Assembly (NCBI RefSeq): GCF_000472525.1 | Contig: NZ_AWZT01000023.1 | Location: forward strand, 43,935-105,654 | DNA length: 61,720 nt | Direction: 5' to 3' | DNA from: Paraburkholderia dilworthii | Lineage (GTDB): Bacteria; Pseudomonadota; Gammaproteobacteria; Burkholderiales; Burkholderiaceae | Shown here: positions 18,925-27,199 of the stretch, one piece after another | Numbering within the stretch: position 1 is the stretch's first letter | Layout of the letters: the number at the start of each line of letters is the position of its first letter | Translations under genes and position numbers: made by a program | Notes under the pieces: model-generated | What the model saw: the letters and a program-made list of their open reading frames with translations, nothing else | Told to the model about the DNA's origin: nothing | Database searches by the model: none

Positions 18925-19593
18925 CTAGGCCGTCACGAGGGTCATCGAAAAGCCATCCCATCCTTTCATCCCGACCGTTTGAACCGCCGTGGAGTCGAGC
19001 CGGGGATTCGTGCCGAGCAGCCTGAAAAATTCATGCAGGCCGGCCACGTCCGGATCGGTGCTCGCATGTTCCGCGATGCGGCCACGGCGAATCACGTTGT
19101 CGCCGACGATAAGCGTGCCGACACGGCTCAACTGCAACGACAGGCGAAGGTACTCGGGATAGCTCTTCTTGTCGGCATCGAGAAAAATCATGTCGAATGG
19201 CTCGACGCTATCGGCGACGAACTTTTCGAGCGTTTGCGCGGCCGCGCCCACCACAATCGACGCAACGCCCGACACACCCGCGCGTTCCAGGTTCTCTCGC
19301 GCCACTTGTGCGTAATCTCTGTTCGCTTCGAGAGAAATGATCTGACCGCCGGGCGGCAACGCCCGCGCGAGCCAGATCGTGCTGTAGCCGCCCAGCGTGC
19401 TTACTTCGAGAATGCGCCGCGCGCCGCGCAATTTCGCGAGCAGATACAGCAGCTTGCCCTGATTGGGCGCGACGTTGATGGACGGCAGGCCGGCCTCGGT
19501 GCTCGCATGCAATGCGGCGTCGAGCGAGGCGTCGGCTGATAAGAGGCTGCTCGTCAGATAATCGTCGATCGTGGTCCAGTGATTCTGATCCAT
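18925..19593 (-). CDS. SAM-dependent O-methyltransferase
   Basis: A 222-residue class I methyltransferase of the cation-dependent O-methyltransferase (MTase_3, caffeoyl-CoA OMT-like) family. SAM-binding motif I is ILEVSTLGGYSTIWLA, the acidic loop is ISLEANRDYAQVA, and the metal-site motif is FDMIFLDADKKSYPEY with GDNVIRRG following. It is last of a four-gene run (ArsR, SRPBCC, DUF1801, this gene) with 22 bases separating it from the DUF1801 stop. It ends four bases from the converging TPR gene. Confidence 0.9.
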   Translation of the reverse strand: MDQNHWTTIDDYLTSSLLSADASLDAALHASTEAGLPSINVAPNQGKLLYLLAKLRGARRILEVSTLGGYSTIWLARALPPGGQIISLEANRDYAQVARENLERAGVSGVASIVVGAAAQTLEKFVADSVEPFDMIFLDADKKSYPEYLRLSLQLSRVGTLIVGDNVIRRGRIAEHASTDPDVAGLHEFFRLLGTNPRLDSTAVQTVGMKGWDGFSMTLVTA

Positions 19594-19615
19594 CGTTTCT
19601 CCTCAATGCTGGGAG

Positions 19616-20032
19616 CTACTTCGCACGCTTGGTCCTCGGCTTCTTGCTGGAAGTGTTCAGCGCGATTGCGGCGTGGATGAGAGCCTTGAACGCATTCGCG
19701 TCAATCTCTTCTCCCTCATGGATGTCGATTGCGCGCCTCACGTTGCCGTCGAGACTCGAGTTGAAGAGCTTCGCCGGATCTTCCAATGATGCACCCTTCG
19801 CGAAGGTCAGCTTCACGACCGACTTGTACGACTCGCCTGTGCAGATGATCCCATCATGCGACCAGACAGGCGTGCCCATCCACTTCCATTCTTCGACGAC
19901 CTCTGGATCGGCCTCCTTGATAAGCTTGCGCATTGCGCTCAGGGTTGTTCCACGCCAGTCCGCGAGATCCGAGATTCTTTTGTCGATCAGCTCAGAGGCC
20001 GGTTGGCTTTGCGTCGAAGCGGACCTGTTCAT
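19616..20032 (-). CDS. DUF1801 domain protein
   Basis: A 138-residue cytoplasmic protein. The start is the ATG at 20032, behind CAGGAGAACAAT; a much longer frame upstream is a shadow of the SRPBCC gene. It carries the YdhG/DUF1801 pattern EWKWMGTPVWSHDGIICTGE and VKLTFAKGASL. The C-terminus is basic (KKPRTKRAK). DUF1801 genes are often found with AHSA1/SRPBCC and ArsR genes, as here. The biochemical role is not established. It lies 23 bases after the SRPBCC gene in the same operon. Confidence 0.88.
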   Translation of the reverse strand: MNRSASTQSQPASELIDKRISDLADWRGTTLSAMRKLIKEADPEVVEEWKWMGTPVWSHDGIICTGESYKSVVKLTFAKGASLEDPAKLFNSSLDGNVRRAIDIHEGEEIDANAFKALIHAAIALNTSSKKPRTKRAK

Positions 20033-20055
20033 ATTGTTCTCCTGAGCTTTCCGGT

Positions 20056-20583
20056 TCAAAGGCCGAACTGCTTCGCGTATTCGGTATTCAGACGCGGCCA
20101 CTCGAACTTCATTGCGTCGCCGGCGACGATACGTCCGATCGGGTCGTCGGCAAGGAAACGGTCGAGCACGTCGAAGCAGATATGCCAGCCGGCTGCGCCC
20201 ATCGATATAAAGTTGCGATCGATGTTGTGCCACAGCGTAAGCCGCGTGCCGTCGGCGAGGGCCTCCAGTTGCCAGCGAAGGTCGTTCTCGCCCCAGCGAT
20301 ACTCGAGCAGATTCGGCGCGTCGGCGCGCGTCACCTGGGTCTCGGACACTTGCGGCGCGGGCGTGCCGACCGTGGACAGCTTCACTGGGCCGACCGAGGC
20401 GAGGCTGTGGTCTGCATCGAATGGGGCCCATTCGCGCAAGCTGGCCGGGTCCGTGAGCGCTTGCCACACCTTATCCGGCGAATGGCGCAACTCGCGCACG
20501 AGGACGAGTGTCCACCTGTCTCCGTCTTTCTGAACTTCGGCCCCGGTGGCGAGGCCGGGCCTGTACGAATCACGATTGCTCAT
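20056..20583 (-). CDS. SRPBCC (AHSA1-like) domain protein
   Basis: A 175-residue protein of the START/Bet v1-like AHSA1 group, recognised from RELRHSPDKVWQALTDPASLREWAPFD (here split as RELRHSPDKVWQALTD and PASLREWAPFD) and the later GTRLTLWHNID. These proteins bind a hydrophobic ligand in a deep cavity. Its ATG overlaps the ArsR stop codon (ATGA), so the two are translationally coupled. The ArsR plus AHSA1 pair is a common arrangement in which the regulator controls the operon. Confidence 0.92.
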   Translation of the reverse strand: MSNRDSYRPGLATGAEVQKDGDRWTLVLVRELRHSPDKVWQALTDPASLREWAPFDADHSLASVGPVKLSTVGTPAPQVSETQVTRADAPNLLEYRWGENDLRWQLEALADGTRLTLWHNIDRNFISMGAAGWHICFDVLDRFLADDPIGRIVAGDAMKFEWPRLNTEYAKQFGL

Positions 20584-20915
20584 CGTTTTTTCTCCTTGCG
20601 GCGTGTTGGGGGATGGGTCTGATCGAGATGACGTTCGAGAGCGTCGAGATGAACCGACCAGAAACGGCGAAACGGAGCAAGCCACGCGTCGATTTCCATC
20701 AGCGGCTCCGGTTTGATCCGATACACACGCCGCTGCGCGTCGACGCGTGACTCTACGAAGCCCGCGTCTCGAAGCACTCGCAAATGCTTTGAAACGGAGG
20801 GCTGCGAGAGCTTGAGCTGCTCCTCGATATCCCCCACCGACTGCTCCGAAGATGCAAGCAGACTGAGGATGGCGCGGCGGCTCGGCTCGGCAATGATGGC
20901 GAATGTTGAGTCCAT
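20580..20915 (-). CDS. ArsR-family transcriptional repressor
   Basis: A 111-residue winged-helix protein. The recognition region is DIEEQLKLSQPSVSKHLRVL (residues about 42-61), followed by DAGFVESRVDAQRRVYRI as the wing. It lacks the ELCVCD metal box, so it is of the SdpR/AHSA1-linked type rather than a metal sensor. The start is taken as the ATG at 20915; an upstream start (TTG/ATG side) would read across the palindromic operator. It is first in the operon, with the operator directly upstream, so autorepression is likely. Confidence 0.92.
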   Translation of the reverse strand: MDSTFAIIAEPSRRAILSLLASSEQSVGDIEEQLKLSQPSVSKHLRVLRDAGFVESRVDAQRRVYRIKPEPLMEIDAWLAPFRRFWSVHLDALERHLDQTHPPTRRKEKKR

Positions 20916-20920
20916 ACTGC

Positions 20921-20944
20921 TTATATACTTCACTGAGTATATAA
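20921..20944. promoter_or_regulatory. Palindromic operator for the ArsR-type repressor
   Basis: A perfect 9-base inverted repeat: TTATATACT at 20921-20929 and AGTATATAA at 20936-20944, with a 6-base spacer TCACTG. It starts five bases upstream of the repressor ATG and is AT-rich in a GC-rich surrounding. ArsR-family operators have this form. It probably overlaps the -10 region of the operon promoter. Confidence 0.8.
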
Positions 20945-20994
20945 GTGTCAAGCTGCGAGCACTGGCGATAGTCCGGCGATTCGTTGCGGTGATC

Positions 20995-21894
20995 TCAGCT
21001 TCGCTTCGCGCCGGCGAGCCGCTTGTTCTTCCTCGTCGCCTGAACGAATGCGACGAAGCATTTCACAACCGCGTCGTCGCGCGCGGTTTGCCATGCGAGA
21101 CCGACGCGCCAGCGAGCGCCTGGTCCGCGCAAAGACAGCACTCTCGCGTCGCGCAGCAGGTATTGCACGCGGGAAGGCAGAAACGCCGCGCCGACGCCCG
21201 CCGCGACGCCGGCGAGCACTGTCTGGATGTCGTCGGTATGCTGGATCACGTTGGGCACAAAGCCATGCGCTGCGCACCACCGATCGATCTGTGCGGCGAG
21301 TCCCGGGCCACGTCCGCGCGCGAGTGCGATGAAACCCGCCTCGTTCAGTTCGTCGAGGTTCGACGGAATGCGTTTCCACCGCGCATGCTGTGGAATTGCG
21401 AGCCCGAGGGCTTCATCGAGCATGGGGAAGCTCGAAAGACCTGCCTCGGCCGGCAAGCGCAGAAAGCCCACCTCGAGCTTGCCCGAAAGAAGCCGCCGCG
21501 TTTGCTCCGCTGACGACAGGTCGTTGAGCGTGACGCCGATGTTCGGATAGCGCTTGCGGAAGTCGGCGACGAGTTGCGGGACTTCTGTCAGCGTGGAGAG
21601 TCCCAGCCCGACGCGCAGAAATCCACGCGTGCCGCTGCTCGCCTCGCGTGCTCGCGTGAGGATGTCGTCGGCATCGCGGATCAGCGCTTCAGCGTCCGGG
21701 AGAAAGCCTGCGCCGAAAGTGGTGAGCTCCGCGCCATGCCGGCCGCGTTCGAAAAGGCGCGCGCCGAGGCTCGCCTCCAATGCAGCGATCTGTTTGCTGA
21801 GCGCTGGTTGGCTTACGCACAGCAGGTCCGCTGCCTGGCCGAAATGGCGCAGTTCAGCGATCGTCAGAAATGCCCGTAGAAGTTTGAGTTCCAT
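20995..21894 (-). CDS. LysR-family transcriptional regulator
   Basis: A 299-residue regulator. The N-terminal HTH is clear (LRAFLTIAELRHFGQAADLL, SQPALSKQIAALEASLG), followed by the ligand-binding domain in two alpha/beta halves (about 90-295). It ends in a basic tail. It is transcribed away from the nitrilase-fold gene, with 61 bases between the starts, so that gene is its likely target. Inducer unknown. Confidence 0.93.
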   Translation of the reverse strand: MELKLLRAFLTIAELRHFGQAADLLCVSQPALSKQIAALEASLGARLFERGRHGAELTTFGAGFLPDAEALIRDADDILTRAREASSGTRGFLRVGLGLSTLTEVPQLVADFRKRYPNIGVTLNDLSSAEQTRRLLSGKLEVGFLRLPAEAGLSSFPMLDEALGLAIPQHARWKRIPSNLDELNEAGFIALARGRGPGLAAQIDRWCAAHGFVPNVIQHTDDIQTVLAGVAAGVGAAFLPSRVQYLLRDARVLSLRGPGARWRVGLAWQTARDDAVVKCFVAFVQATRKNKRLAGAKRS

Positions 21895-21955
21895 TCTCGG
21901 AAGTAATCGAACACGCCAAAAGTTTCATTTTACGTATCGATGATGGAGCGGTCCA

Positions 21956-23014
21956 ATGAAGCTGTTCTCATTTCATTGGACCGCGCAAATGCCGTCTTCG
22001 TCTGCTTCATCGTTTCGCGTTGCATCGGTCCCGCTCGTGTCGCGTCGCGGTGAGGCCGCGCAAAACGTCGCGCGCATTGCGGACTGGCTGGCGCTGGCGG
22101 CGCGTCGCGACACTGACCTGGTCGTGTTTCCAGAGGCTTGTATCGCCGGCTACGCGAGCATGATGAAACTCGGCCGCGCTGAACTGAATGCGCTGGCTGA
22201 AACACTCGACGGTGCTTCGATCCGCGCAGTTGCGGATGCAGTGGAGCGAACTGGCGTGTCCGCTGGTGTAGGAATGATCGAGCGTGCCGCGGATGGGCAG
22301 TTGTTCAATAGCTATGTAGTGTGCTTGCCTGGCGGCGTCCGCCATTGCCACAGAAAGCTGCATGCGTTCGAGCATCCGCGGATCGGCAGCGGCGATCGTT
22401 TCACCGTCTTCGATACGCCGACGGGTGTTCGCATCGGCGTCCTGATCGGTGCGGATAACTATCTGGTCGAGAACATGCGTATGACTGCGTTAATGGGCGC
22501 CGACGTGCTGATCGCGCCGCATCGAACGTATGGGATGGACAGTGACGGGAGCGAGTGGGCGCAGCCGGTTTCGATTGAAGAGGCGCTTCGTCGTCCGACC
22601 GGCGAGAATGCCCCGCGTTCGCAAGCTGATCCCGACGCGGGAAAGTGGCTGCGCCGCTGGCTGGCTGCGCGGGCTGTCGACAATGGCATGTTTATCGTCG
22701 TGAGCGATGGTGCGGAGATCGCCGGGCAACCGAGAACGACTGGAACGGCAATGATCGTCGATCCGTTCGGCCGCACGTTGGAGGAGACGTCGAGTTGCAT
22801 GGCGACAGGCTGTCTGATCTCCGCCGACCTCGACGCCCGACTGACCAGGACCAGCCCAGGCCGTCAATGGCTTAACGCCCGTCGGCCGGATCTGTATGGG
22901 ATGTTGAGCCGCTCGGCATTGAGCCCGAGGGACTTCGAAGCACGGAGTGTCTCCGGAAAAGGCGCGGTTGCGCTCGCTTTCGCGCAGGTCCGGCGTAATC
23001 GCGCCATTGGTTAG
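21956..23014 (+). CDS. Carbon-nitrogen hydrolase (nitrilase fold) protein lacking the catalytic cysteine
   Basis: A 352-residue protein of the nitrilase superfamily. The catalytic Glu is in VVFPEACIAGYAS and the Lys in HCHRKLHAFEHPR. The third residue of the Glu-Lys-Cys triad should lie in the elbow normally written ICxDN. Here that segment is GVLIGADNYLVEN, with the codon GGT (Gly) where TGT (Cys) is expected. It may therefore be an inactive relative or a binding protein. The start could be 21956 or 21989; neither has a strong ribosome site. It is divergent from a LysR regulator. Confidence 0.82.
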   Translation: MKLFSFHWTAQMPSSSASSFRVASVPLVSRRGEAAQNVARIADWLALAARRDTDLVVFPEACIAGYASMMKLGRAELNALAETLDGASIRAVADAVERTGVSAGVGMIERAADGQLFNSYVVCLPGGVRHCHRKLHAFEHPRIGSGDRFTVFDTPTGVRIGVLIGADNYLVENMRMTALMGADVLIAPHRTYGMDSDGSEWAQPVSIEEALRRPTGENAPRSQADPDAGKWLRRWLAARAVDNGMFIVVSDGAEIAGQPRTTGTAMIVDPFGRTLEETSSCMATGCLISADLDARLTRTSPGRQWLNARRPDLYGMLSRSALSPRDFEARSVSGKGAVALAFAQVRRNRAIG

Positions 23015-23035
23015 CGCGAGTCCGCATCCGAGCCC

Positions 23036-23179
23036 TTATTCCGCGATTGAAAAGCGCGCCGGACGGCGTTGCGTCGACATTTTGGGGCGCTCGACCCGCG
23101 CAGTGGCGCCGCGAATGAACAGCACCGCGCACAACGCAACCGTTGCCCAGATGCAGAGAATTACCGTCAAAGCGCTCAT
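23036..23179 (-). CDS. Small single-membrane-segment protein (47 aa)
   Basis: An ATG at 23179 opens a 47-codon frame ending at 23036. The first about 22 residues form a hydrophobic helix (LTVILCIWATVALCAVLFI), and the remainder is basic with many Arg residues (RPKMSTQRRPARFS). Codon use fits the surrounding genes (strong GC in third positions). The ribosome site is weak (GAGACACGAA). It is on the same strand as, and about 60 bases downstream of, the next small gene. Function unknown; a true gene is likely but not proven. Confidence 0.5.
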   Translation of the reverse strand: MSALTVILCIWATVALCAVLFIRGATARVERPKMSTQRRPARFSIAE

Positions 23180-23239
23180 TTCGTGTCTCGAAGATTGAAA
23201 ACTGTGATTCTTGTTGGCCGTGCTGGTCTTGCAGCGCGG

Positions 23240-23530
23240 TCAGTGCATCGTGCGTGGGTCGGTGTCGCCGGAGAGCAGTTCGTCGATCAGACGCGTGGTC
23301 AGACCCAATTGCTGTTCGAGCGACGCGCGCGCTGCGTGTACGGCTGCCTCGTCGCCGCGCGCGGCTGCATTGTACGTCTGCGTCGCGAGGCGCAACACAT
23401 TCTGCGAAGCGACGTGCAGGCCGTGCATCGCTTGCGCGTCGGCGCCGGGCGCGGGGTTGCTCCATTCGTCTGTTCCCATTTCAGGCAGGGTTTTGTCGAA
23501 CTGGCGATTCGGGCGATGACGGAAAGACAT
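23240..23530 (-). CDS. Small conserved protein of unknown function
   Basis: A 96-residue soluble protein, mostly helical by appearance (AMHGLHVASQNVLRLATQTYN, split here as AMHGLHVASQ and NVLRLATQTYN, then HAARASLEQQLGLTTRLIDELL). The ATG at 23530 follows AGGAGCTTCAG. The polar N-terminus is FRHRPNRQFDKTLPEMG. No known domain is recognised. It may form a two-gene unit with the 47-residue membrane protein 60 bases downstream. Confidence 0.7.
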   Translation of the reverse strand: MSFRHRPNRQFDKTLPEMGTDEWSNPAPGADAQAMHGLHVASQNVLRLATQTYNAAARGDEAAVHAARASLEQQLGLTTRLIDELLSGDTDPRTMH

Positions 23531-23861
23531 CTGAAGCTCCTGGCGCAATTGGCACGACGTCAGTCTGCGCCGGGCGAGCGAACTTCAATTGGTCGAATAG
23601 AAGGCGGTTTTGAAGTCAATCCGCGGGGATTGACGAAGCGCGCGCGTTTTCCTCAGAAGAAAGCACGCTAGTAGATGCTATGTACGAATGCATTGCCGCT
23701 CGCCGGATTGCCGTCGATTACGCGCCGCTTGCAACATAATCGGACTCCTTCGCGGCATCGGCCGATAAACAGATTAGATAGGTTTGCAGGCTGCTTTAGT
23801 TGCTTGATCGGCGCTATCGAAAACTACAATGAGAGCCGCACATTAGCGATGGAGACCCGCG
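23531..23861. other. Intergenic region upstream of galD
   Basis: About 330 bases without a convincing gene. TACAAT at about 23823 with TTG-containing sequence upstream (spacing imperfect) could be part of the promoter for the tautomerase gene. GGAG at 23850-23853 is its ribosome site. It also holds the divergent promoter of the small protein ending at 23530. Confidence 0.4.
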
Positions 23862-24968
23862 ATGTCGAGTCGCACCCAGACCCGTATTCCCTGCATGATG
23901 ATTCGTGGCGGCACGTCGAAAGGCGCGTTCTTCATGGCGTCCGACCTGCCCGCCGATCCCGCCGTCCGCGACCGTGTCCTGCTCGCCGTGATGGGTTCGC
24001 CGGACCCCCGGCAGATCGACGGTATCGGCGGGGCCGATCCGCTGACCAGCAAAGTCGCGATCGTTTCCCCGTCGTCGCGCGAGGGCGCCGATGTTGATTA
24101 TCTTTTCGCGCAAGTGGTCGTGAACGAGGCGCGTGTCGATTTCGGCCAGAACTGCGGCAATATTCTCGCAGGCGTCGGACCGTACGCGATCGAACGCGGA
24201 CTCGTCAAGGCGGAAGACGGCAGCACACGCGTGGCCATTCACATGGTCAACACCGGGCAGATTGCTGTTGCGACCGTCAGCACGCCGGGCTTTCGCGTGA
24301 CGTATGAAGGCGACGCGCGCATCGACGGCGTGCCGGGCGGCGCCGCGCCGATTCCCCTCGAGTTCAGGGACACGGCCGGCTCGACATGCGGCGCGCTGCT
24401 GCCGACGGGGCAACTTAAAGACACCGTAGAAGGCGTCGAGGTCACGTGCATCGACAACGGCATGCCGCTCGTGCTGATGCGCGCGCGCGACCTGCAACGC
24501 AGCGGTTACGAAACGCGCGAGGAACTCGACGCGGACGACGAACTGAAGGCGCGCATCGAAAAAATCCGGCTCGCCGTGGGTCCGATGATGAACCTCGGCG
24601 ACGTCAGCGCGCGCACGGTGCCGAAGATGTGCCTCGTCGCGGAACCGCGCGACGGCGGCACGATTTCCACGCGCAGCTTTATTCCGCACCGCTGCCACGC
24701 CTCCATCGGCGTGCTTGGCGCGGTCAGCGTGGCGACGGCGGCGGTGTTGCCCGGCACGGTGTGCGACGGCATTGCAAAGGTCGATCCCGAGGGCGTGCAC
24801 AAGCGCGTGTCAGTCGAGCATCCGACCGGCGAGTTCACCGTCGAACTGACGCTCGGCGGCGAGCCCCATCGTCCCGAGGTGCTGAGCGCCGCATTGTTGC
24901 GCACCGCGCGCTGGCTGTTCGACGGCGTGGTCGGCATTCCTTCTTCGGTATGGGAGCCGCGCGTCTAG
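23862..24968 (+). CDS. galD: 4-oxalomesaconate tautomerase (PrpF family)
   Basis: A 368-residue cytoplasmic isomerase of the PrpF/DUF453 group, two related diaminopimelate-epimerase-like halves. Diagnostic stretches are RIPCMMIRGGTSKGAFF, RQIDGIGGADPLTSKVAIV, DFGQNCGNILAGVGPYAIE and SFIPHRCHASIGVLG. The catalytic Cys/Lys regions of the family are present. The GalD branch converts the keto and enol forms of 4-oxalomesaconate in gallate and protocatechuate 4,5-cleavage pathways. No other pathway enzyme lies nearby. The converging double-HTH LysR and the GntR gene look like its regulators. GGAG precedes the ATG. Confidence 0.88.
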   Translation: MSSRTQTRIPCMMIRGGTSKGAFFMASDLPADPAVRDRVLLAVMGSPDPRQIDGIGGADPLTSKVAIVSPSSREGADVDYLFAQVVVNEARVDFGQNCGNILAGVGPYAIERGLVKAEDGSTRVAIHMVNTGQIAVATVSTPGFRVTYEGDARIDGVPGGAAPIPLEFRDTAGSTCGALLPTGQLKDTVEGVEVTCIDNGMPLVLMRARDLQRSGYETREELDADDELKARIEKIRLAVGPMMNLGDVSARTVPKMCLVAEPRDGGTISTRSFIPHRCHASIGVLGAVSVATAAVLPGTVCDGIAKVDPEGVHKRVSVEHPTGEFTVELTLGGEPHRPEVLSAALLRTARWLFDGVVGIPSSVWEPRV

Positions 24969-24992
24969 CCACGGCCTCACCGCAAGCCGCCG

Positions 24993-26315
24993 TTAATTTG
25001 CGGCGACACTGATCGTGCGCGTGACGTCCACCACCGACAGACGAATGGCGTCGATCAGCGCGCGAGCCGCGGGCGACGGCGTACCCGCTGCGCGCATGGT
25101 CAGGCCGATATCGCGGCGCGTGTTGTGCAGCGGCACATTGAGCACCGCGAGTTGCCCCGCTTGAACCTCGTAGTGCAACTGCTGCGCGGATAAGGCCGCG
25201 ACCATGTCGGAGCCTAGCAGCAGGCCGCGAATTACCGCGAGGTCGGCGGTCTCGACCGTGGGCATGGGCGGCTTGATCTTCATCCGTTTGAACTGGGCTT
25301 CGAATAGCGCGCGCGCTGGCGCCTGGCTGCGCGGCAGAATCCATTGCACATCGCGCAGATCCACGATGCTCGGCTCGTGAGCGCGCGCAAGCGGATGGTC
25401 GCGCCGCACGAGAAGCACCATGTCTTCCGACATCAGGCGTTCGTTCCTCAGTCCGCTGGTCGAGTCGTTCTCGCGCAGCGCGCCGAGAATGAAGTCGATG
25501 TCGCCCGCTCGCAACCCCGCCACGAGCGCTTCATACGCGCTTTCATCGGTGACGACCCGCACGCCCGGATTGTCCGCGCTCATCTTCGCGATGGCTTTGG
25601 GCAGGATCAGCGTGCGCCCGAGCGGCAACGCGCCGACGGTTACCGCGCCCTGAATGTTGCCGCGCAGTGCGGCCATATCGTCGGGCACATGGCGCAATTC
25701 GTTCAAAGCGCGCCGCACGTGCAGCAGGAACGTTTCGCCTTCGGCGGTGAGCAGAACGCCGCGCGGGCTTCGGTGAAAAAGGCCCAAGCCGGAGCCGCTT
25801 TCGAGCACGCGGATCGCTGTGCTCACAGCGGGCTGACTGATGCCGAAGGCCCTGGCCGCGCTCGGCATATGACGATGGCGTGCGAGCGCAACGAGGATTT
25901 GCAGCCGCCGTGTGTTCAGCAGATAGGCGGGCAATGCGCCTTCAGCAGTGGGGCGGCGGCGTGCCTGCCGCGCGGAACACCATTGTGCGAGTTCTTCGAG
26001 CTCCGCGAATATTCGTTCGCAGCGTAGTAGTACCGCGCGGCCAACGGGTGTGGGCAGCATGCCCGAAGGACCGCGATCGAACAGCGGTTCTCCGAGTGCC
26101 GACTCCAGTTCCTGAACCGAGCGCGTGACCGCCGATTGCGCGCGAAAGAGCGCAGCGGCTGCTCGCGTTGCACTGCCCATATCCGCGACGAGCCGGAATG
26201 CGCGCAATTGCGCCAGATTGAGCAGATCCTTGCTGCTCGCGGAGGTGATGACCTTCGCGGGCGCTTGCCCGGGCACCTGGTTTCTAACTGCAACGAGCGA
26301 TGCGTCACGCGTCAT
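24993..26315 (-). CDS. LysR-type regulator with two N-terminal HTH domains
   Basis: A 440-residue regulator, longer than the usual 300. A first LysR HTH lies at about 33-92 (LRAFRLVADMGSATRAAAAL, QSAVTRSVQELESALG). A second complete LysR HTH lies at about 135-193 (LQILVALARHRHMPSAARAF, SQPAVSTAIRVLESGSGLG). The co-inducer domain follows to the end. This tandem HTH layout is known in a subset of aromatic-catabolism LysR proteins. It overlaps the GntR stop codon by four bases (ATGA), so the two regulators are coupled. It is tail to tail with galD. Confidence 0.88.
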   Translation of the reverse strand: MTRDASLVAVRNQVPGQAPAKVITSASSKDLLNLAQLRAFRLVADMGSATRAAAALFRAQSAVTRSVQELESALGEPLFDRGPSGMLPTPVGRAVLLRCERIFAELEELAQWCSARQARRRPTAEGALPAYLLNTRRLQILVALARHRHMPSAARAFGISQPAVSTAIRVLESGSGLGLFHRSPRGVLLTAEGETFLLHVRRALNELRHVPDDMAALRGNIQGAVTVGALPLGRTLILPKAIAKMSADNPGVRVVTDESAYEALVAGLRAGDIDFILGALRENDSTSGLRNERLMSEDMVLLVRRDHPLARAHEPSIVDLRDVQWILPRSQAPARALFEAQFKRMKIKPPMPTVETADLAVIRGLLLGSDMVAALSAQQLHYEVQAGQLAVLNVPLHNTRRDIGLTMRAAGTPSPAARALIDAIRLSVVDVTRTISVAAN

Positions 26316-27019
26316 GCCGCGCCCGCGATCAGATGCAAAGCCGGCAGCGACAGGTTCAGGCTTTCCTTCGATATATGCGTGTGCTCTTTCATCAAGGCTT
26401 CCACGCGCGCGCCTTCGCCTTTTTTCAACGCGTCCGCAATCGCGTGATGCTGGCGGTGCGCGTACATCAACATCATGAACTGACGTTCGCGCGCGGCTTC
26501 GTCGAATGCGATCGTGAAGGGCGAGACGAACGGAATCTTGTCGTTCAGACTCAACGCGGCGCTCACTGCCGTGTTCTGCGCCGCCTCGATGATCAGCGAG
26601 TGAAAGCGCCCATTCATTGCCGCATAACGCACGTCGTCGCCGGGGTTAAGGTGGCCGTTCTCGAAGATATCGTCGCCTTCGCGCAGGCAGTTGTCGAGCG
26701 CGGCGGCGAGCATTGTGCTCGCGCCGCTCTCCGCAACCGAGCGCGCGGCGAGACCTTCGAGCACGCCCCGTACGTCGATTGCGTTGAGCACGTCGCGCAC
26801 GCTGAAGCGCCGCACCACGTAGCCACGCGCACCGGAGCGATCGAGCAGTCCTTCGGAAGACAGCACGCTCAGTGCATAGCGTAGCGGTGTGCGCGATACG
26901 CCCAGCCATTGCGCGAGTTGCGCTTCGACGAGACGTTGGCCAGGTGACAGTTCGCCCGCCAGGATTTTCTCGCGTAAGGTCTGAACAATGGCCTGCTGGG
27001 TGGTTTCGTTCATCGTCAT
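26312..27019 (-). CDS. GntR-family regulator (FCD domain)
   Basis: A 235-residue regulator. The winged HTH at about 10-75 reads LREKILAGELSPGQRLVEAQ and LGVSRTPLRYALSVLSSEGL. The C-terminal all-helical FCD effector domain carries metal-binding-type residues (DDVRYAAMNGRFHSLI and YAHRQHHAIADAL). Such proteins usually respond to organic acids. Two in-frame ATGs (27019, 27013) are possible. A palindrome directly upstream is a candidate autoregulatory site. It is coupled to the LysR gene downstream. Confidence 0.92.
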   Translation of the reverse strand: MTMNETTQQAIVQTLREKILAGELSPGQRLVEAQLAQWLGVSRTPLRYALSVLSSEGLLDRSGARGYVVRRFSVRDVLNAIDVRGVLEGLAARSVAESGASTMLAAALDNCLREGDDIFENGHLNPGDDVRYAAMNGRFHSLIIEAAQNTAVSAALSLNDKIPFVSPFTIAFDEAARERQFMMLMYAHRQHHAIADALKKGEGARVEALMKEHTHISKESLNLSLPALHLIAGAA

Positions 27020-27027
27020 TTACTCGT

Positions 27028-27045
27028 TGGACGTCGTCCAGTATA
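27028..27045 (-). promoter_or_regulatory. Candidate GntR operator over the -10 box
   Basis: TGGAC at 27028-27032 and GTCCA at 27036-27040 form a perfect 5-base dyad with a 3-base centre. Immediately next to it, 27040-27045 reads TATACT on the minus strand, a good -10. Binding here would block transcription of the GntR/LysR pair. Confidence 0.55.
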
Positions 27046-27075
27046 GCCACGCAAGTCACGCTGCACCACGCTGGT

Positions 27076-27098
27076 AGTTTGCAAAACAAATGTGGTCT
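27076..27098 (+). repeat. Direct repeat copy 1 (AGTTTGCAAA...TGGTCT)
   Basis: A 23-base unit: AGTTTGCAAA, two variable bases, AAAT, one variable base, TGGTCT. A second copy stands at 27200-27222 with only three differences. The TTTGCAAA core is itself palindromic. The local sequence is much richer in A+T than the rest of the window. Confidence 0.75.
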
Positions 27099-27199
27099 GG
27101 AAGATCGCTCTAATTGGATGATTTTGTTGAAATTAGTTAAGCGAAATAATTCTTGGCTTGTAATGAAATATGAACTGGGTTTCGCCTGGTTGCGACACC

